Shown: positions 1 to 15,483 of the stretch, in pieces | How the letters are laid out: each line of letters starts with the position of its first letter | Position numbering within the stretch: position 1 is the first letter of the stretch | Origin: Mactra quadrangularis | Lineage: Eukaryota > Mollusca > Bivalvia > Venerida > Mactridae | Direction of reading: 5' to 3' | DNA length: 64,000 nt | Assembly: GCA_025267735.1 (NCBI GenBank) | Contig: CM046304.1 | Location: forward strand, 24,679,381-24,743,380 | Position numbers and translations under genes: made by a program | Notes under the pieces: model-generated | What the model was told of the DNA's origin: nothing | What the model saw: the letters and a program-made list of their open reading frames with translations, nothing else | Database searches by the model: none

Positions 1-2355
1 GTGTTACACAGAGAAAAAGGGAAAGAATATGTCAAATACTGTGACTCCCTTGCAAAACACAAGCACAAAGAATTAAGTACTAAAATGCCCTATTGGCTGG
101 AATTTATTCCTATGATCATATGAAGAGCAAGAACTAAGATGACAGTTTTGAATGACTGATTTTGGTACATGTTTTTGCCATTTTCTTCATGATGAAAATG
201 GGGACTTGAAAAAAACAACTTAGATTTGATTAAGTTTTATTTTGTTATAATTGCTGGATATTTGCATGTAATTTTTATTTTGTATGAATGGTGTTGTTAT
301 GTTGTATTTTACTTTTCATTGATGTTGTTGCTTCTTTATTTTGGTTGTATGATTTTAGCTGAGACTTTACAGTACTATTTAATTGTTTTTATAAAGATTT
401 CTGAATCTTCTTTCTTATATTTTATAGAAACACACACAATGATTTTGCTTTCACTGTTGTATGATTTTGAGTACACATTATTTTAGTATTGTTTTTGTCA
501 TTAACCAATCCACAGTTTCGAAAATCCATTCCCTGAACAGAACACAATTGAACCAAAGATAAAATAAAGAGCATTGGTGGCAGTAGCATGGGTGAATGTT
601 TTCAGAATTGATCCTGAATTCTATGAGTTTTGGGTCTTGGATTCTTTTACTTTTTAAAAGCTGAACAGTTTTAATGTCATTGATGTGTTGAATGTCAGGT
701 CTAATGTGTCTGTTGTTTTTTTCGAAACTGTGGAATACTATAAGAATGAAGCTGCCTGACCATTTGACTTTGGATATGAAAGAAAATGTGCATTTTTTGA
801 TATCAGAAAAGGGAAAGCCAAGGTATTAAGGAGCAGATAGCATTCTGTGTGGTGTACATTTCACCAAACTCAGAGATGGAACTAGAAAATAACAGAGTGC
901 AGCTTTCTGTTATTATGATGTTAAGCTATCACTAGAAATACATAACTGATGCTATTTATGATCAGTATGGCTTTAATATTTATAATAAAGACTTTATTTG
1001 TAGAAGCAACATAGTTGGTCAAAGTCCAATATTCCCTGTGAGCCTCTTAGCATTGGTAATTAATTAATTATGTAGTCAGATGTTCAGGCAGTCTTAGGCT
1101 ATAGCTTTTACTATTAGGTATTGTGTAGATATATGAATGACTAGGTTTCTATTTTTCGTTATTTAAACATTTTGAATGCTTAGCTTTTGTCTGATTATTT
1201 AATATTTTGCTTTATTTATTGTTTCAGTTACATGGTAAGCTTTACAGAAAACAGGTATCCCGCCATACCTTATACCATCTGGTCGAACACAATACACAGG
1301 GTAACTCTTCTCAACATCCAAATTGAAGTTAAAAATAGCGTCTGCAGCGTTTGAATTGCAACAAATTTGCCAGAAAAATTTTAGTGTCAAATCCTTGAAT
1401 CTGTGTGTTCAAATCTTTGAAATTTTGTGGAAAGTAACATACCAGACTGCATCCAAGCCTTCAGTGTGGTCAATATGCCTAAAATTTTTGGCTTAAAATT
1501 ATTGTGAAAAGTTGCATTCATTTCGGATATGTTCAAATTTCGGATAAATTTGGCTATTATCTTGTTAAGAGTTTGAAGTTATTCAGTTTGGATGTTAGGA
1601 TAGTGTGCCTGTGTGTTAGTGTGTTGAGGTATAGACCATTACATCAGGTTATGGCATTATACCAAAAAATAACTACTAACAAATTGCTTAAATGTTGTGT
1701 TCCGTCAACCCTTTCTGTCCTGCAACCAGCAAGCATGATGTACTGCTGCCTCCCCTCCAAGTTTGGCAACGGGTTGCTGGAACACACATCTTATTTTATG
1801 AACATAAACATTGTTTTGGTGGAGTGAACAAAAATGTTGAACTAAACAAATTGTTAGAAAACCTTCTTCTTGTTAAAATAATTTTTTGGTTGTACTAATT
1901 CATAAGTTGAGTTCTGCATGAGTGAATTTTATTCATGAACTTGGCAGAACATTGGATTCGCTTTTATATTTACAATTTTTTGACTAAAAAATGGGGACTG
2001 GTTATTTAGTAGTAGCTTTAAATGTATTCTTATAATCTATAAATATTTTATATGAATACAATGTTACATCGAGTTCTCTATTTTTATTACTAACAAAATG
2101 TTGATAATCTAAAAACCGATCATGCTTTCTTGCTGAAACAACACTACAAATATTTCCTCAAAATAGCTTAGTCCTTTTTTTAGTTCTCTTTCATTAATAC
2201 AAAACAGAATAAAAAACAATAATCACTCAAAATGGTTCAATTTTTTTTTTCGCTCACCAAAAATTGATGCCAATTTTTATATTGCCTTTGTCGTATTTTT
2301 GAAATGTTTAAAATCGTAAAATTTCTCTTAGAGCCATATTTTGATGTGTAACAGG

Positions 2356-2369
2356 GTTACCAAGGCAAC
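2356..2369 (+). promoter_or_regulatory. X-box-like motif (RFX site consensus)
   Basis: The sequence GTTACC-AA-GGCAAC fits the RFX-factor X-box consensus GTNRCC-N(0-3)-RGYAAC at every defined position. It lies inside the inferred onecut intron, not at a recognisable promoter. Near-matches with one mismatch occur around 8665 and 25392. It could be a chance match, since a single motif carries little weight. Confidence 0.25.
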
Positions 2370-5300
2370 CAGGAAAATCATCTTGGCACAGAAAGCATGA
2401 CATCAACAAATTTTGTCTTATCTATACGGAGAAACCTTATGTAGAAAAAAATGTTTTTTTTCCGTCAAGTCGGCGTTTCTCTATTCTTGTATATATTTAT
2501 ATCTCTGTGTATGTATTCTAATGTCTGAAATTTTAATGTTAACGTTTGTTTCTGTATATCTTCAAAATATATTTATTTCTATTTTATTATTTATTTCATT
2601 GTCTAAGATTTTAAAGAAATATTTATTTTCATGTTTTGTAAGAAAATGGAGTGTTTCGTTAAAGTTCAGTTTTGTTAATATTTGAGTTTTGAAGTTCTTA
2701 GCAATTTTGTTGGAACTGGCTGTATATAAGTAAGAGAAATTTGAACTCGAGTGTTTTAGATTTTAGTTATTGTTTTGTATATGTGTACTTAAGTCTGTGT
2801 TCAACGTTTTAAGTTAATAAAGATAAGTGTCTTAAAATTCAAAAAATCCTTTTCGTTTTCCTTTTGTATTTTGACTTACTTATAAGATTTTAATTTTCTG
2901 TTAACACAATATTATAATATATAGACCCCATCTTTTCATATTAGAACTTCTTATATTTTATTTTCTTTTATGTTATTTTTAGTTTGGAGAAAATCTATGC
3001 AAGGAGCATATGAGTTTCGTTGTTGCGTATGTATTTTGAATCCTGCAATACATGCTTTAATGTACATGATATTTATCTGGACTTGCAGGCATTAATAATT
3101 TATATAACAGTAGAATAAATATAAGAATTGCATTATGTATATTATAATATGGAATGTCAAATGGGTCAAAAGGAATTATTTATACATTAGAATGCATGGG
3201 TGAAAGTTGTCTGAATTGGTCCTGAATTTCAGTAATTTTGTTTCCTTGATTGGACTCTTCTATGATAAAGTTCAGAAATTTATGGAATTCAGGATTTTGA
3301 AGATTTGGAACTTTGGCCCATACTGAATGCTCATACTCTGTAGTTAAAGAAAAAAGGGACATGGTGAAAATGGAATGACTTAACCAAGGATATGTTTACT
3401 AACGAAAAACTTTGCATTTATATAATAAGCTTTAATTTTTCGTCACTATTTATGAATAAATTATAGATATATACATTTATATATGCATCATTATTTATTA
3501 TATATATGCATGATAATGCACACTGTTATGATGGGGCTATGGTATGTTTGCATGTTAGCTTGACTTTTTATTTTCCAGCCAAACAAATTTAAACTGTTGT
3601 CATGACATTTGTAACTCAAAGAATGTTGCCCTTTTCCTTATGACAGTTCATGTGAACTGATCATCATGTAACAATAAGAAAGTTAAGAAAAGGGGTGTAA
3701 CACAAAAGTGAACCGAACCAATATTATGATTGATTGGAAGGGGGGGGTCATCATTTCTGTTATTTTTCAGAAAATTCTTATACAATAGGAATCTCGTGGT
3801 AGGACTTGAACCATTGAAGTTGATGATAACTACATAATTATGTCTAACGCTACATTTGACACAAAACAAAAAAACCACTAAGTTTGATCATACTCTGAAA
3901 CCCAAAACATGAAAATAGTGTAGCCTGATTCTAATGCTTTAATAATCCTACTCCAGTTTCTATGGTTAACTGTTGAAAGTTTTCACAAACTTGTAGGTCC
4001 AGTCAAGTCCTAATAATGTATACTTGTAGAAAATTTACAGTTTGAAATTCTGTTTTTATAAAATTGATAACAACTTTAATACTATTTTTTTATACTAAAA
4101 TATCTTCATTTCAAAATGTTATCTTTAAGGTTTTAGACTCTAACATTGAATTCAGTATATACATTATCATGTATTTGGAGTGCATATTTTAGAAGAAATT
4201 TAGTGTCATTTCATATAAACTGAGTAGAAAATGACTCAGATAAAAATTTGAAAAAGCACTTGTAATATTATCTATTTGAAGCATATTTCTGCACACTAGG
4301 TGATTCTTGTACTTTTTGGTATCACGGTGCTTTCAGCATGTCGTTAAGAATAAACAAGAGCAAGTTCCGTTTGACGCTAGGCAATAAATGTGCAGTATTT
4401 TCACTGTAAGGAATGTCCCCATGTTCTTTTACATGTAGTATGGTGATTTTTGTTGGACTTGAAACACAAAATATTTATATGGCATGTTTGTTCAAGATTA
4501 AGTATGTGAAAATGGATTTTTTGGTCGCAAATGTATGTTCAAGCTGAGTTAGGATTTTTGTTTTTTGGGGCCAATATGATATCTGAAATTATGTTTTCTG
4601 GCTTCAAACCATTAGCTGATGATCTGATTAACCTACATTATCTATTTCAAATCCCATAATTATATCTAATTAGGTTATTCCTGCTCTAAATTCACTTCTT
4701 TAAATTTCATTTTGACACCCACCTCCTCCGCCTACCTTTATTGCAAATCAAATTTTGAAGTCAGTGAAACTTGTCTCCAAAATTAAAAATAGAAAATTGC
4801 CTATAGATGAGCAGCTGGTTTTAAACTCAGAACTGCCTTATACAAAATGCTTCATTATTATCTGCAATTTGGGGTTCATGAAAGATCCACCCTTGAGATT
4901 AAAGTTTATCATTAATTATGGTTTCAAAGATAATTAGCCATATCTTTTTTAACAGCTTTCCTGTGAACCCCTGTACCCAGTATATGATTTATGGGTTAAA
5001 AACCACATTGCATTATAATTGTCGACACAATGTAAGCCATGTGTTTTGTATGGGATGGGGAGCCACTGTTTGACAAGAAGTCTGTTTTTAAAAAAGGGAC
5101 ATAGGGACATCATGTGACCCCTTTTGTGTGGTTTTTGATCCCTGACTAAACAAAGAGTCTATAGCTTGTGCCATCTTGTTTGTCAGAAGCTCTAGGTTAA
5201 GTCAATATCAATAAAATCTAATTTAGTGCAAAATTAAATTCTTTGTAATAACTTTTTAAAAACTTTTTTTGTGTTTCTTTTTACCTTGAGGCTTGTTTGA

Positions 5301-8300
5301 TTGTTAACAGACACTTTATTGCATTTTTATCTTAATGTGACTAGATTTTTTATGACTGATAACATAATTGCCCTATTTGGAGATAGTCAACTATTTCTTT
5401 ACTGGCCCCAAATTTGTTGATGATTTGTTAAACAATGTGTTGAAATAAACAGATCAAACAAAATCTATGATAAATCTATTCTATTCTTTTCAATATATTT
5501 AACAGAAGAAATTTTTTGTCATGTTTATACTACATACAATTGAAATGTCAACACTTCATAACGGTTGCACATCTTTGTATAAAGTTTAAACTACTGAAAG
5601 CATAAAATGTAAACATGTCCAAACTTGGATCTTGACCTCTCGTCAAAGCTTTAAATCTTTCGTTGACTTTTATGGTTGTTAAAATTTGCTGTTCTATCTT
5701 CACACGCGCGTTAAAATGTTGTAAGTTTCTCTCCCCTGTATTTAATCACTATTCTTACAATGTGTGTAAACCCCTCGGTCTTTGTCTGATTTCAACACTT
5801 ACACTTTTAGGTTGTAAACTAAGCAGCTGGCTAAGGGGACACCTGCCCCCTAAAATATTTTGGGAGTTAAAACAACAAAGCTGTTTCAATGTTGTGTAAA
5901 TATCCTTGCTCCGCTGCCATCCTACCCCCAATCTTGCTTTGTAATGTATTAAAATTTGTTAAATTTGTCAGTTTTGATTTATGTTTACTAGAGAGCCTAT
6001 TTTAAGCTATAATTGATGAATTATTGACGATAATGAATTAGTTAATTAAGTTCTTGTTTGGGTGTTTTTTTAAATGAAAATTCGCTATTAAGATTCCCAT
6101 TATAGAAAAGGTTTTCAAGTTTTAGAAACCAAATGAATCAGTGCGTCTTATTTTTACGCAATATTTGCCCTCTTTGAATGGCAGTTTAAATTGGTATTTT
6201 GCTTGTTTTAATCATTTATTTAAAACATTAGTCTGTGAGCTTCTAGAAAACCTTCCTAATTTGCTGAAAGCTATGTATTTTACAAGCTATGGTGTGAAGA
6301 CCATGCTTCAGACAAAAATTTGGTACCATTTCTTGCAGAGCCTGCAACTAGAACTAGGTACTAGCTGTAAGGTTACTGATGGCATACATGAGTCTGATTC
6401 AAGACTATAGAATCCATTTCTGGTATTTTTTATTGTTAGAACAATGCTCGTTTAAACATATATTTAGTCACATTTGACTCGATATGACCCATAAGTGGAT
6501 GTGCCCTTAAACCAAAACATAATATCTAGGCCATGCTTATGTCCATTCTTTTGTTGCATTTGACTGTTAATGTGCCCTTTAACCCAAACCAAGAAACAAA
6601 GACTTAGTAACATTCTCCTTAGCAACCATACTTTCATTAGCACCATGTCTTTCTACCTTTTAAATAAATGTACCTACAAACCCAAGCACAGCAAATCAGC
6701 GACAAGACTTTGTGTTCCTTTAAAGAGCAAAAACATGTACATTGAGATGTTTAGAATGTGTTATTTCTATATTGCCCTACCTTACATCATGTTATCAAGC
6801 CTCAGTAAGGCTCTGAATAATTTATTTCTAAGTTCCTCAAACTACTATAAAACACTTGGGTTTTCTTGAACAATTACGTTTTGTTTTAAACAGTAAACTT
6901 GTGTCAGTGTATTTAACCAACATGAAATTGAGAAAATTGTTATAAAGTAGCTGAATTTTTTTCTATCATTTGCCTTCAAAACAATTAAAGGCACTAACTT
7001 GATGTATTTATTCGACTTTTGGTTGTAACCCTACGCACAGTTACTGGCACTATTTTGTCTGTTTTCTCAAGATTCAAGGGGTGTTAAGAACTTTTTTTCC
7101 CAAAAGAGTATTGCTATTTGACTTTAAATGTGAATTTCTCCACTTTTTTATAGAAAATTTAAAGGGAAAATGTACTAGTACTTCAAAATTTGTTCTTAGA
7201 ATAGTTGACTTAAGTTTTTTATGCTCGTCATGCCTTTTTTTCAACAAAGAGCTTTTAAGGCATATTTTATTTTTGTCACAGAATATCTGATACAATTCTG
7301 TGATAGCTGTGAATGGTTTGATTATTCTAAGAGATTGATAAAGTTTCATCTATAATTGAAATATATTTCATTATCATGACAATTATTATGTCATTGTCAT
7401 TTTTTATATAATTTTTCTTTACTTGGCCGTCCTTCCTTAACCCATCTTCCTGTCACACTATTTCTTTCCATCATCTCAATCTATTTCACTGATATAATTG
7501 TTTTCTTTTTTTCTGATATTGCCTGTATTTTATTAGTTACGATAGGCAATACACCTGTTCAGTTTTCATTGAATACCTGGCCAATGAATCTATGAATAAT
7601 TAATGCACAGCCTCCATTTTTCTCATGTGATAATAGCCGTATTTCCAACCATAAATTGTATTTATTTCCTTGTACAGAAAGACTGGTGCTTGCAAACAGA
7701 ATATCCAAGTGGGACATATTGTCTATTGTCTGTTAACTATCTTTTGTGATTATTTTAGAGAATTTTCTATTGTCTGTACGCTATCTCTTTGTTCAAATGT
7801 TTTTGTATATCAAATGAATGGCAAAAATCTTCATAGTTATTTATGATAAGAGAAGCCGAAAAAACCATTGTTGTTTGTTCCCCCAAGAGTACTTTAACGG
7901 TAATTCTATTGTGCGTAGGGTCAAATTATGCATTGTAGTTACTATAATAATGACGTATTTATAGAGCCCATTCACACTGTTAAGATCTGTTTTTAAAATC
8001 TGATTTTTTTCGTCAAAAGAATTTTTTTGTCAGAGAATTTTTTTTTGTTATATCATGAAATACGATCTTTGAGGTGATTTCAGAAAAAAAAGTGAATATT
8101 TTTTCCTTTGTTGATAACAACCTTTTGTGATTATAAGTCTTAAAAATGTATAGGTTAGTTTTGAAATAAAAAATCTTTAAAAAAATTGTATGTATGAGAT
8201 CTGTCAAATTCGGGTTAGTATGTAGGTACATGGTACATTTAATAACAGTAGACCAAAATATGAAATTCTGTCGTTTTTGCACCGTGTACTAATGGCATAA

Positions 8301-11300
8301 TATATGGATATTAATAGATTCAATTGAAAGCCTAGAGCCCTAATAACAATTCTAGACCCCTTAACCAATATTTTTTTTCCTGGATTTTTTTTCTCTCTCG
8401 TGGTTGAAGTGTGTATTATTACACCAACATTTCAGCCTGTTGGAATAGAAGACACATTACACTAAATATTCCTGGTTAACAAATACATTAAAGCAAAACA
8501 TAAATGATGAATAATTGATGTCGTTTATTGTATCTGCTTGTGTAGTATTAAATTTTCTGTAATACCAAACCATTAGGGATTTCATTTTTAATGATCACGT
8601 ATATGAAACGTATACATGTTCCTTCCCCTGTTTGTCACCTGGATTAAAGTTGTGTACTAAATCCCCCTTTGTTGCCATAGCAATAACAAGTAAAAATAGT
8701 CATAGCGATACGATCTCAATCTCATTCTGTCGCGTGCCGCCTTTCAAGCGTGTCACTAGCATGCATAAATATTCTTTCTCTCGCGTAAAGGTGTAAACTC
8801 GGTGAAGCATGACTACGCTATGAACTGTAGTTGTTGAATGATGAGCTATTTTCAAGTGACTTAAAACCCGAGTTATTTTATTTAAATTCTTTTGTCATTG
8901 AAAACGTAATTCTAAACTGGCTATTATTAGTAAGGTGACTCTAAATTATGCTAGATTATATAGCTGGGTTATTTATTCTTTTTTTATGCAATGAAAGTTA
9001 AAAAACATCCTTTACACCCTGAGTGAAAAGTTCATTGAGAGTGCTTCTTGCTTTCGTTTTTAAAAAAAAAGAAGCTAAAATTTGACCCAAATTCTTGTGT
9101 TGCTATTTGTTGTTAAGAGCGAAATTAAAGAGCACTTGTAGTTTTATAATTTTATAAGAGAAGAGCTTAATCATTCCACAATTCAGTGATAGTCAATGAT
9201 TGTACAAGATAGTGATAAGCGTACATGCATATAAACTATGTTGTGTTTTGGTGGTCTCCCATAATGCACCGAGATTTACTTGATAATTTATTTTTGTCTA
9301 GGTGAAGTCACTTGACATTTTGATGTAGACTGAAATCACTGAATTAATATTTTCTTAACTTAAAACTTTTTGAAAATTTTGTATATTTTTCATATCTCAT
9401 CATAATCCCCCCCCCCCCCTCCCTTACTATGAGTCAGTGAGCTATACTTAGATTTTGATTATGTTATCTTTTAGCAGGGAAAGGGGGGTAGAAAGTAAGA
9501 GTTAAATATGGATATCTTTTCAAAAAAGGAAGTTATGGCATTCTTTACCTTTATAAAGGCATAAAATTAAACTTTGAAGCAAAGAAACCTTTTTGTAGAC
9601 TTTGATATATTAATCAGATTTTGAATATAATTTTGGGACACCCTTCTTGAGAACAGTGTGGTCACAAAGTGCTTGGTAGTTCATTTGTCCTGGATGGACT
9701 GTGTCACCCTCGAAGTTTTGTCCAAGGATAGTAACCATTAAGTCCACCCCATGATTGATGAACATTGAATTAAGGCTCTCTCTTCTTTTTCCTCAAAGAA
9801 TGGCTCTTCCTCAATGAAGGAATAAATTATATGTATCAAAATTAAGTTTATTTTCGAGTGTCAATGTTTTAGTACCTATGAGTAAATGGATAGTATGTCT
9901 AGTGGTTGGAATATGTTATAAGTGTCTGTTGTTAGTGTTATTGTCATTTTATTTACATATTAATCCTGGAGATTTTTGCTTCAGGTCAAAGTAGGAAGAC
10001 AATTTACTGTCTTTATAATAGTCATGTCGCGTTGATCATACTTACTGACTACTAAGTGACCCAACTTTCCAAGCTTTCCCACTTACAATCTCTGTCTTGT
10101 CTCTCTGGTTGTGTTTTTCCATAACTGAAAAGTTGCTTCTTTTCTGTTCTGTGTCAACAGTTATCAAAGTTGAATTGAAATCACTTTCTGTTGTTTTTCT
10201 GACTAGGTTTTGTTCCTTTCAGTTCTATGTTGATTAATATTTTAACACCATGAATTGAAAGTTTCATGGACTAGATTAGGAACTGGCTGCTGACCTAAAG
10301 GCTAAACAGCCAGTTAAAAAGACTAACAGGCTGGTTAAAATTTGCAAAAATAAAGAAAGAAATTGCCTCCGGACTGCCCTAGAAAGCCTATTACTTTTCT
10401 ATTTGAGCCTATTCAACAAAATCTGACTAAGAACACTATCCCAACATCACTATTCAGTTCTCTTTTTATTTTCTTTGGAAAATCTTCCATCATTAGATCC
10501 TTTTCATTGACTTCTTAAAAACATGGATCTCTGCCTGACTATGTTGTCAGTTCTATCCAACATTTAATATGTACACCCCCTCTTCCCAATCTGTTCCCTA
10601 CTCCTCTGATATCTAGAAAAATGTATGAAGCAATCTCATATTTATGGCAATAAATCATGTTTGAATCAAAAGGGGTCTTCGGGGCAAATTCCTTTTGGCT
10701 TGTGACCAGGCACCAATTAGATTCCCTCATTCCCTCTCATAGAAAATTTCCTAAGTTTTCTGACTCCGATGATCTTTATCTTTCATTGTCGGCCATATTT
10801 CAGAATGCTCGCAGTAAACTAATTTATTGCTAGTTGACGTCAACTTTACCCGAGCTTCATCTTAACATTAATGGAATTTATTTTGCAAGCTTCTCTTCTA
10901 CATAAACATGATCAGTGAAGTGTAACGAGAGTTTAAATGGAATATTCCTGTTCTTCATGCGAGAGAGCGATTTTCTTCAATAGTGACAAGCAATTTTATT
11001 TATAGATGAAACTCTGACATTTTATTTCTTACGTTTCATATTTCTATATAGTATTTCATTTTAGTTTTCTCTTTAGACAAACTTAAGACATGAATAGGAT
11101 ACACTCAAAGACTCGAATCTTGAATAATTTTTGTTAGCATTAAGTTAGGGATATGAACCCTTCAAAATCATTTTGTATATATTCGTATTTAGTAGATCCT
11201 AATTCCATTGAATATTGGCTGGAAGTTCAATGTGTAACAACCCACATCAGACTTTGTATCATTATCACCCCTTTAAATGGTTTTTTCTCCTCAGTTGATT

Positions 11301-14300
11301 TTTCCCGCTTTTTCTGAATGTTTTCAAACTTCATTAAAAAGAATACAAAATTCATTCAAATCTAATGTCTCCATGTAATTTAATGTTCTTATATGCAATT
11401 AATTTGATTGGCCAACATATTGATTTTTTTTGTTTTCTTGAAATTTGTTATAAAACAAGAAGAACACAGATCTAAACAGAACGTAGTTACATTTGGTATT
11501 GCATGTGATGGAACGATTAAGTTGTCTGTGTGTTAATAAAAGACGAACAATCTTGATTCGGTTACATGTATGAGCTGGGTGTGTTTAAAACTATCATACA
11601 GCCCCCCCCCAAGTCTGATGTTAATCATTTCTTTTAGATTTCTTCAATATATTTGAGAGTATACGAGTTGATTAAGTGTAATGTGTTTGAACTATGCTTT
11701 GGTGACTTCCTTAGCTCATTTTACTGCTGAATTTTCTAACGCTTTTGCAGTTTGGTCATACTGTTAGAGTTTGGTTGGGGCTGCATTACACATATCTACC
11801 ACAGGGCTCTTTTTCCATGTATAACTGGAGCCGTTTACAGGTGCCTTCCCCTCTTGAAATTTCTTTAAAATCATGCAGTTTTCCCCAAATTAGGAGTTCA
11901 ACTTGGATCTATTGTTTTCCTATCTGTGAAATCGAGATAAAATTTCCTTAAAAAAGGCCCCAGGTCCTATCCCAAATACTGAAAAAAGCCCTGTACCAAC
12001 TTCTTGGCCAGTGCCTAGTGAAATTTTCTTGACTCTTAAAAAACTTCATCAAATTCATTATGTGACTGTTTTGATAAAATAAAACTTATTGCATGATTTA
12101 CCCAGATCAGCAATATAAGTTCTTGGTCATAACTAACTGATCAAATTTCCTGGCGTTTATTTGTCTTTATTATTATTTCATGGTATTTTAGTTTCCTTAA
12201 ACATTTATGTGGTTCAGTGTACTATATTTGTGTTGTAATCCCCAGGGACTTGTTAATCTATACGAAACATACAGTACTCGTAAAAAGCGATATTCCCTTA
12301 CATGAGAACGTCTCTTCGACCTGTTTGTTGTGCGTAATTGAACTATAATAACGATGATGATATGGTTTCTATTTGTTTCAAAACATTGTCCTATGAATTT
12401 CATCATGATAAAAAGTTTTACGCTAAAATCGATCTGAAAATCTTGGTGATTAATAATACTGTTAAGCTAACTTTCTCGTATCATTTTTCTTGCTTGTTTT
12501 TAACTTTCATTGCTCAAAGATAGTTTTGGTCATAATAGTAAATGCATATTTTACGACCGTGTATTGAGGTTAAAAGATCCATTCTCTTAGTTAAGTTCTC
12601 AGTATCATTTTTCATCCATTTTGGCAATTACCGTCTATGGAGAAAAATGCATTGCTTTCAGATTTGCATTTGACATGGTTTGGAATATTGGCATTTTTAC
12701 AGTACAGTGAGGCTCTGATAACCAGTAAAAATACATGTTCTTGATACTCAGAATGTTCATCTAGGAAAAAAGGCAATTTTGTAATTCGCTGACCCAGAAA
12801 TAAATTTAGGGATGTTTAGATTGATTATCTTGCAGCCGTGAGGGATTTTCAAAAGTCTACTTGGTACAAAATCTTTGTTATCTAATACATAAATATAAAA
12901 TCACCCACAAGGCATTGCATGGTTGTTTTTTTTAGGTAAATAATTTGACATCTGATGTTAATGCAGTTTGAAGTATCTCCCATTGTGTATAAAACCAATT
13001 TATTCTTCATTATAACAAGTTCGAGTTTTAGCGTGATCTATTCATAAATTTGTTCCCCGAGAATGTTTTGCTTCATTTCTAGAGTGATCATTTGTAAAGA
13101 AATATTGAAATTCCTTGTTAGTTCAGTCAATCATAAAATTTATAAAGTATCGAAGCACACTTGCAGAATAATTCAGACTAGCTCAGAATAAATTCCTTTT
13201 TTCTCGTCTCTGTGGTACTATTCGGTAAACATGATATGGAGGCAGTGGACTGAGGGGCTTCAATGGGGATTTTTTTCTCATAATTAGTAATTTTTTCATG
13301 AGGGACTTGAAGTATTCCATATTTGGAAAGAGGGGAGTTAGCTTTCTGAAATTAAATAGAAATAAGATTGTTTCAGTTCCGTGAAGAATATGGTTTGTAG
13401 GAAATTTTTGTTAATTGGAAATTGGTCATTCATGAATTTTGTTTTATTTTTTGTCATTATTGAGTGTCAAGTTCACTAATAAAATCGTCTCATTCTTATT
13501 GTTTTATTGTATTACAATATCTTATTGTAAAACAGCCACATCATAATATTGTGAAAGGGGAGGACAGGTTTGATTGTTTTATTGTGACCCTATTTTCATG
13601 AAGGGGGAGGATGGGGTAATATGAAGTGAATAATGAAGTGAGATTGATAATGGAATAAATGTAATTGAATCAACTTCTTTCATTTGATGGGGGAAACATG
13701 GAAAAGGTTGCTAAGGAAACAAACATAATGGAATCTTCCTGCCCTTAATCAACATTCCGACCCCAACCCCCAACCCCCTCTTTAGTTAAAATGGACCAAT
13801 CTATTGTACAGTATGATTGTTTCAAGTCAGTATGAATACACATTAAGTTGACAATGTGTTTCTATGACATTAACCAGCTTCCTTGTTGCCTAGATATGAT
13901 AAAAAACAGTTGATTAGATTGACATGTCACCACATGTTCGCTAAGATTCCAGTTGATTTGTCGAAAATATGAAAATATTTGAAGCTATTGATAGGACAAG
14001 TATTGGACAAGTGATGTAATCATGGAGGGAACATCTCCTTTCATTGGGATTTGAAATCTTATTGTCTAACTATGCTTGAGAAATTTAGTCAAAAATTTTC
14101 TGATTTTTTTATTGTTTTCTAAATTTTTTCAATTTTTTGCCTTTTGTCAAGACAAGTGATTTTTTCTGCTATTGTGAAAAATTAGATTTTTTTACTAAGA
14201 TTTTTTTTTAATGATATGGTTAATGTTTCATTTGCTGCCTTTTATGAGACACTTAAATATTATAGGGGTATTCTTATGATAGGTGTGTAATAGAACTGTT

Positions 14301-15430
14301 CTGATTTAAATCTAATAGTAGTTTATGTTTTGTTGGTTTGTGTATACATGTGGCTCTTTGTCCATGTATCAAGTCTAGTTATGACTTATTTACCCAAATT
14401 TGGTGTGATGGTTGTGTATTCCTAGTTTCAAGTCAAATCTCATAAATTTTATTGAAAAAAGCTCTCAAGGACATTTTGATCATTTACTTAGAATTATTGA
14501 AATATTTATTTCCCAGCATATTTTCCTCCATTATGGTAAGACGTGATTGTGTTACGGATAAAATATTTTCTAAAATGTGAAAACGCTCTTAATCATACGA
14601 TGTCTATGTCAATGTTTTAAACTATACATCTTTCCTGATATGTGCACATTAACGTAGGGTGTCTAATGGTAGAGCCATTCTCTGTATACAATAACGCTGT
14701 CCCAGGGTTTCCTGTCAGTTTAGAACTTCGTACAAGAGTATATGAACATTTGGAAGATCAGTATCACAGGGTTGCCATGACAATGTAAATTTATGACATG
14801 TTAAAGGAGATTTTGTCATATGAACAACCTATACAAATTTTATATGTGAATAAAACAAACAGACATGTTTTTCTCTTTTTCTTTTCTCTTTGAAATATCA
14901 GTATTGATTTTTGCTTGGAAGTTAAATAGGAGAATATACATTCTAGGTTCAAACTGGTTTTTTCTACATCCAGATTATAGTTCTAGGTCTAAAACTCTTT
15001 ATTATAAGTTTCTGTTTGTTTTATGGTTGTGTATGACGTACGAAGACGGTGTTCAGACTTGTCCGTCTAAGCATGTAAGCTATGGTTACTATAGACCTGG
15101 TTGTTTTAAAACATGATATAGTGTTGAGTTTTTTACCATTGTGGGTTCTGAACTACTCTATGGTAATAAACCATGCGCAGACTTTAGCTGGATTTAACCT
15201 TAGTCAAATCTAGAAGACATTTTCACAATAAATTTCAAATTCTTTTGATGGAGTTCAGCCTTCATTTGTAGTGATGCCATCTTTCTTTGTCAAACTGTAA
15301 TTGTACTTTTCCATTAGGGTGATTCTAATGATGCTATCTTAGAGTTAAACCAGTGAGCTCAAACAAAGTAAGTAGAATAGGGGACTAAAACATGAGCAAA
15401 GCTCAAGCAAAGGCATCAGATTAGGGAATT

Positions 15431-15483
15431 GAGTCGGATTGGGGGTTTGAACCCGTGAGGCCTAGCTGACCAGTCACTGGTCA
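15431..15483 (-). repeat. degenerate tRNA-like SINE fragment
   Basis: On the minus strand this stretch contains a B-box-like GGGTTCAAACCCCC preceded by CCAGTGACTGGTCAGC. That resembles the 3' half of a tRNA-derived SINE head. No convincing body, tail or target duplication is visible, so it is at most an old, eroded copy inside the intron. Confidence 0.3.

Noticed and set aside
13758..13782. G-quadruplex or telomere-like tract on the minus strand
   Set aside because: Only three C4-C5 tracts separated by AA, which is not a telomere repeat and short of four clear tracts.
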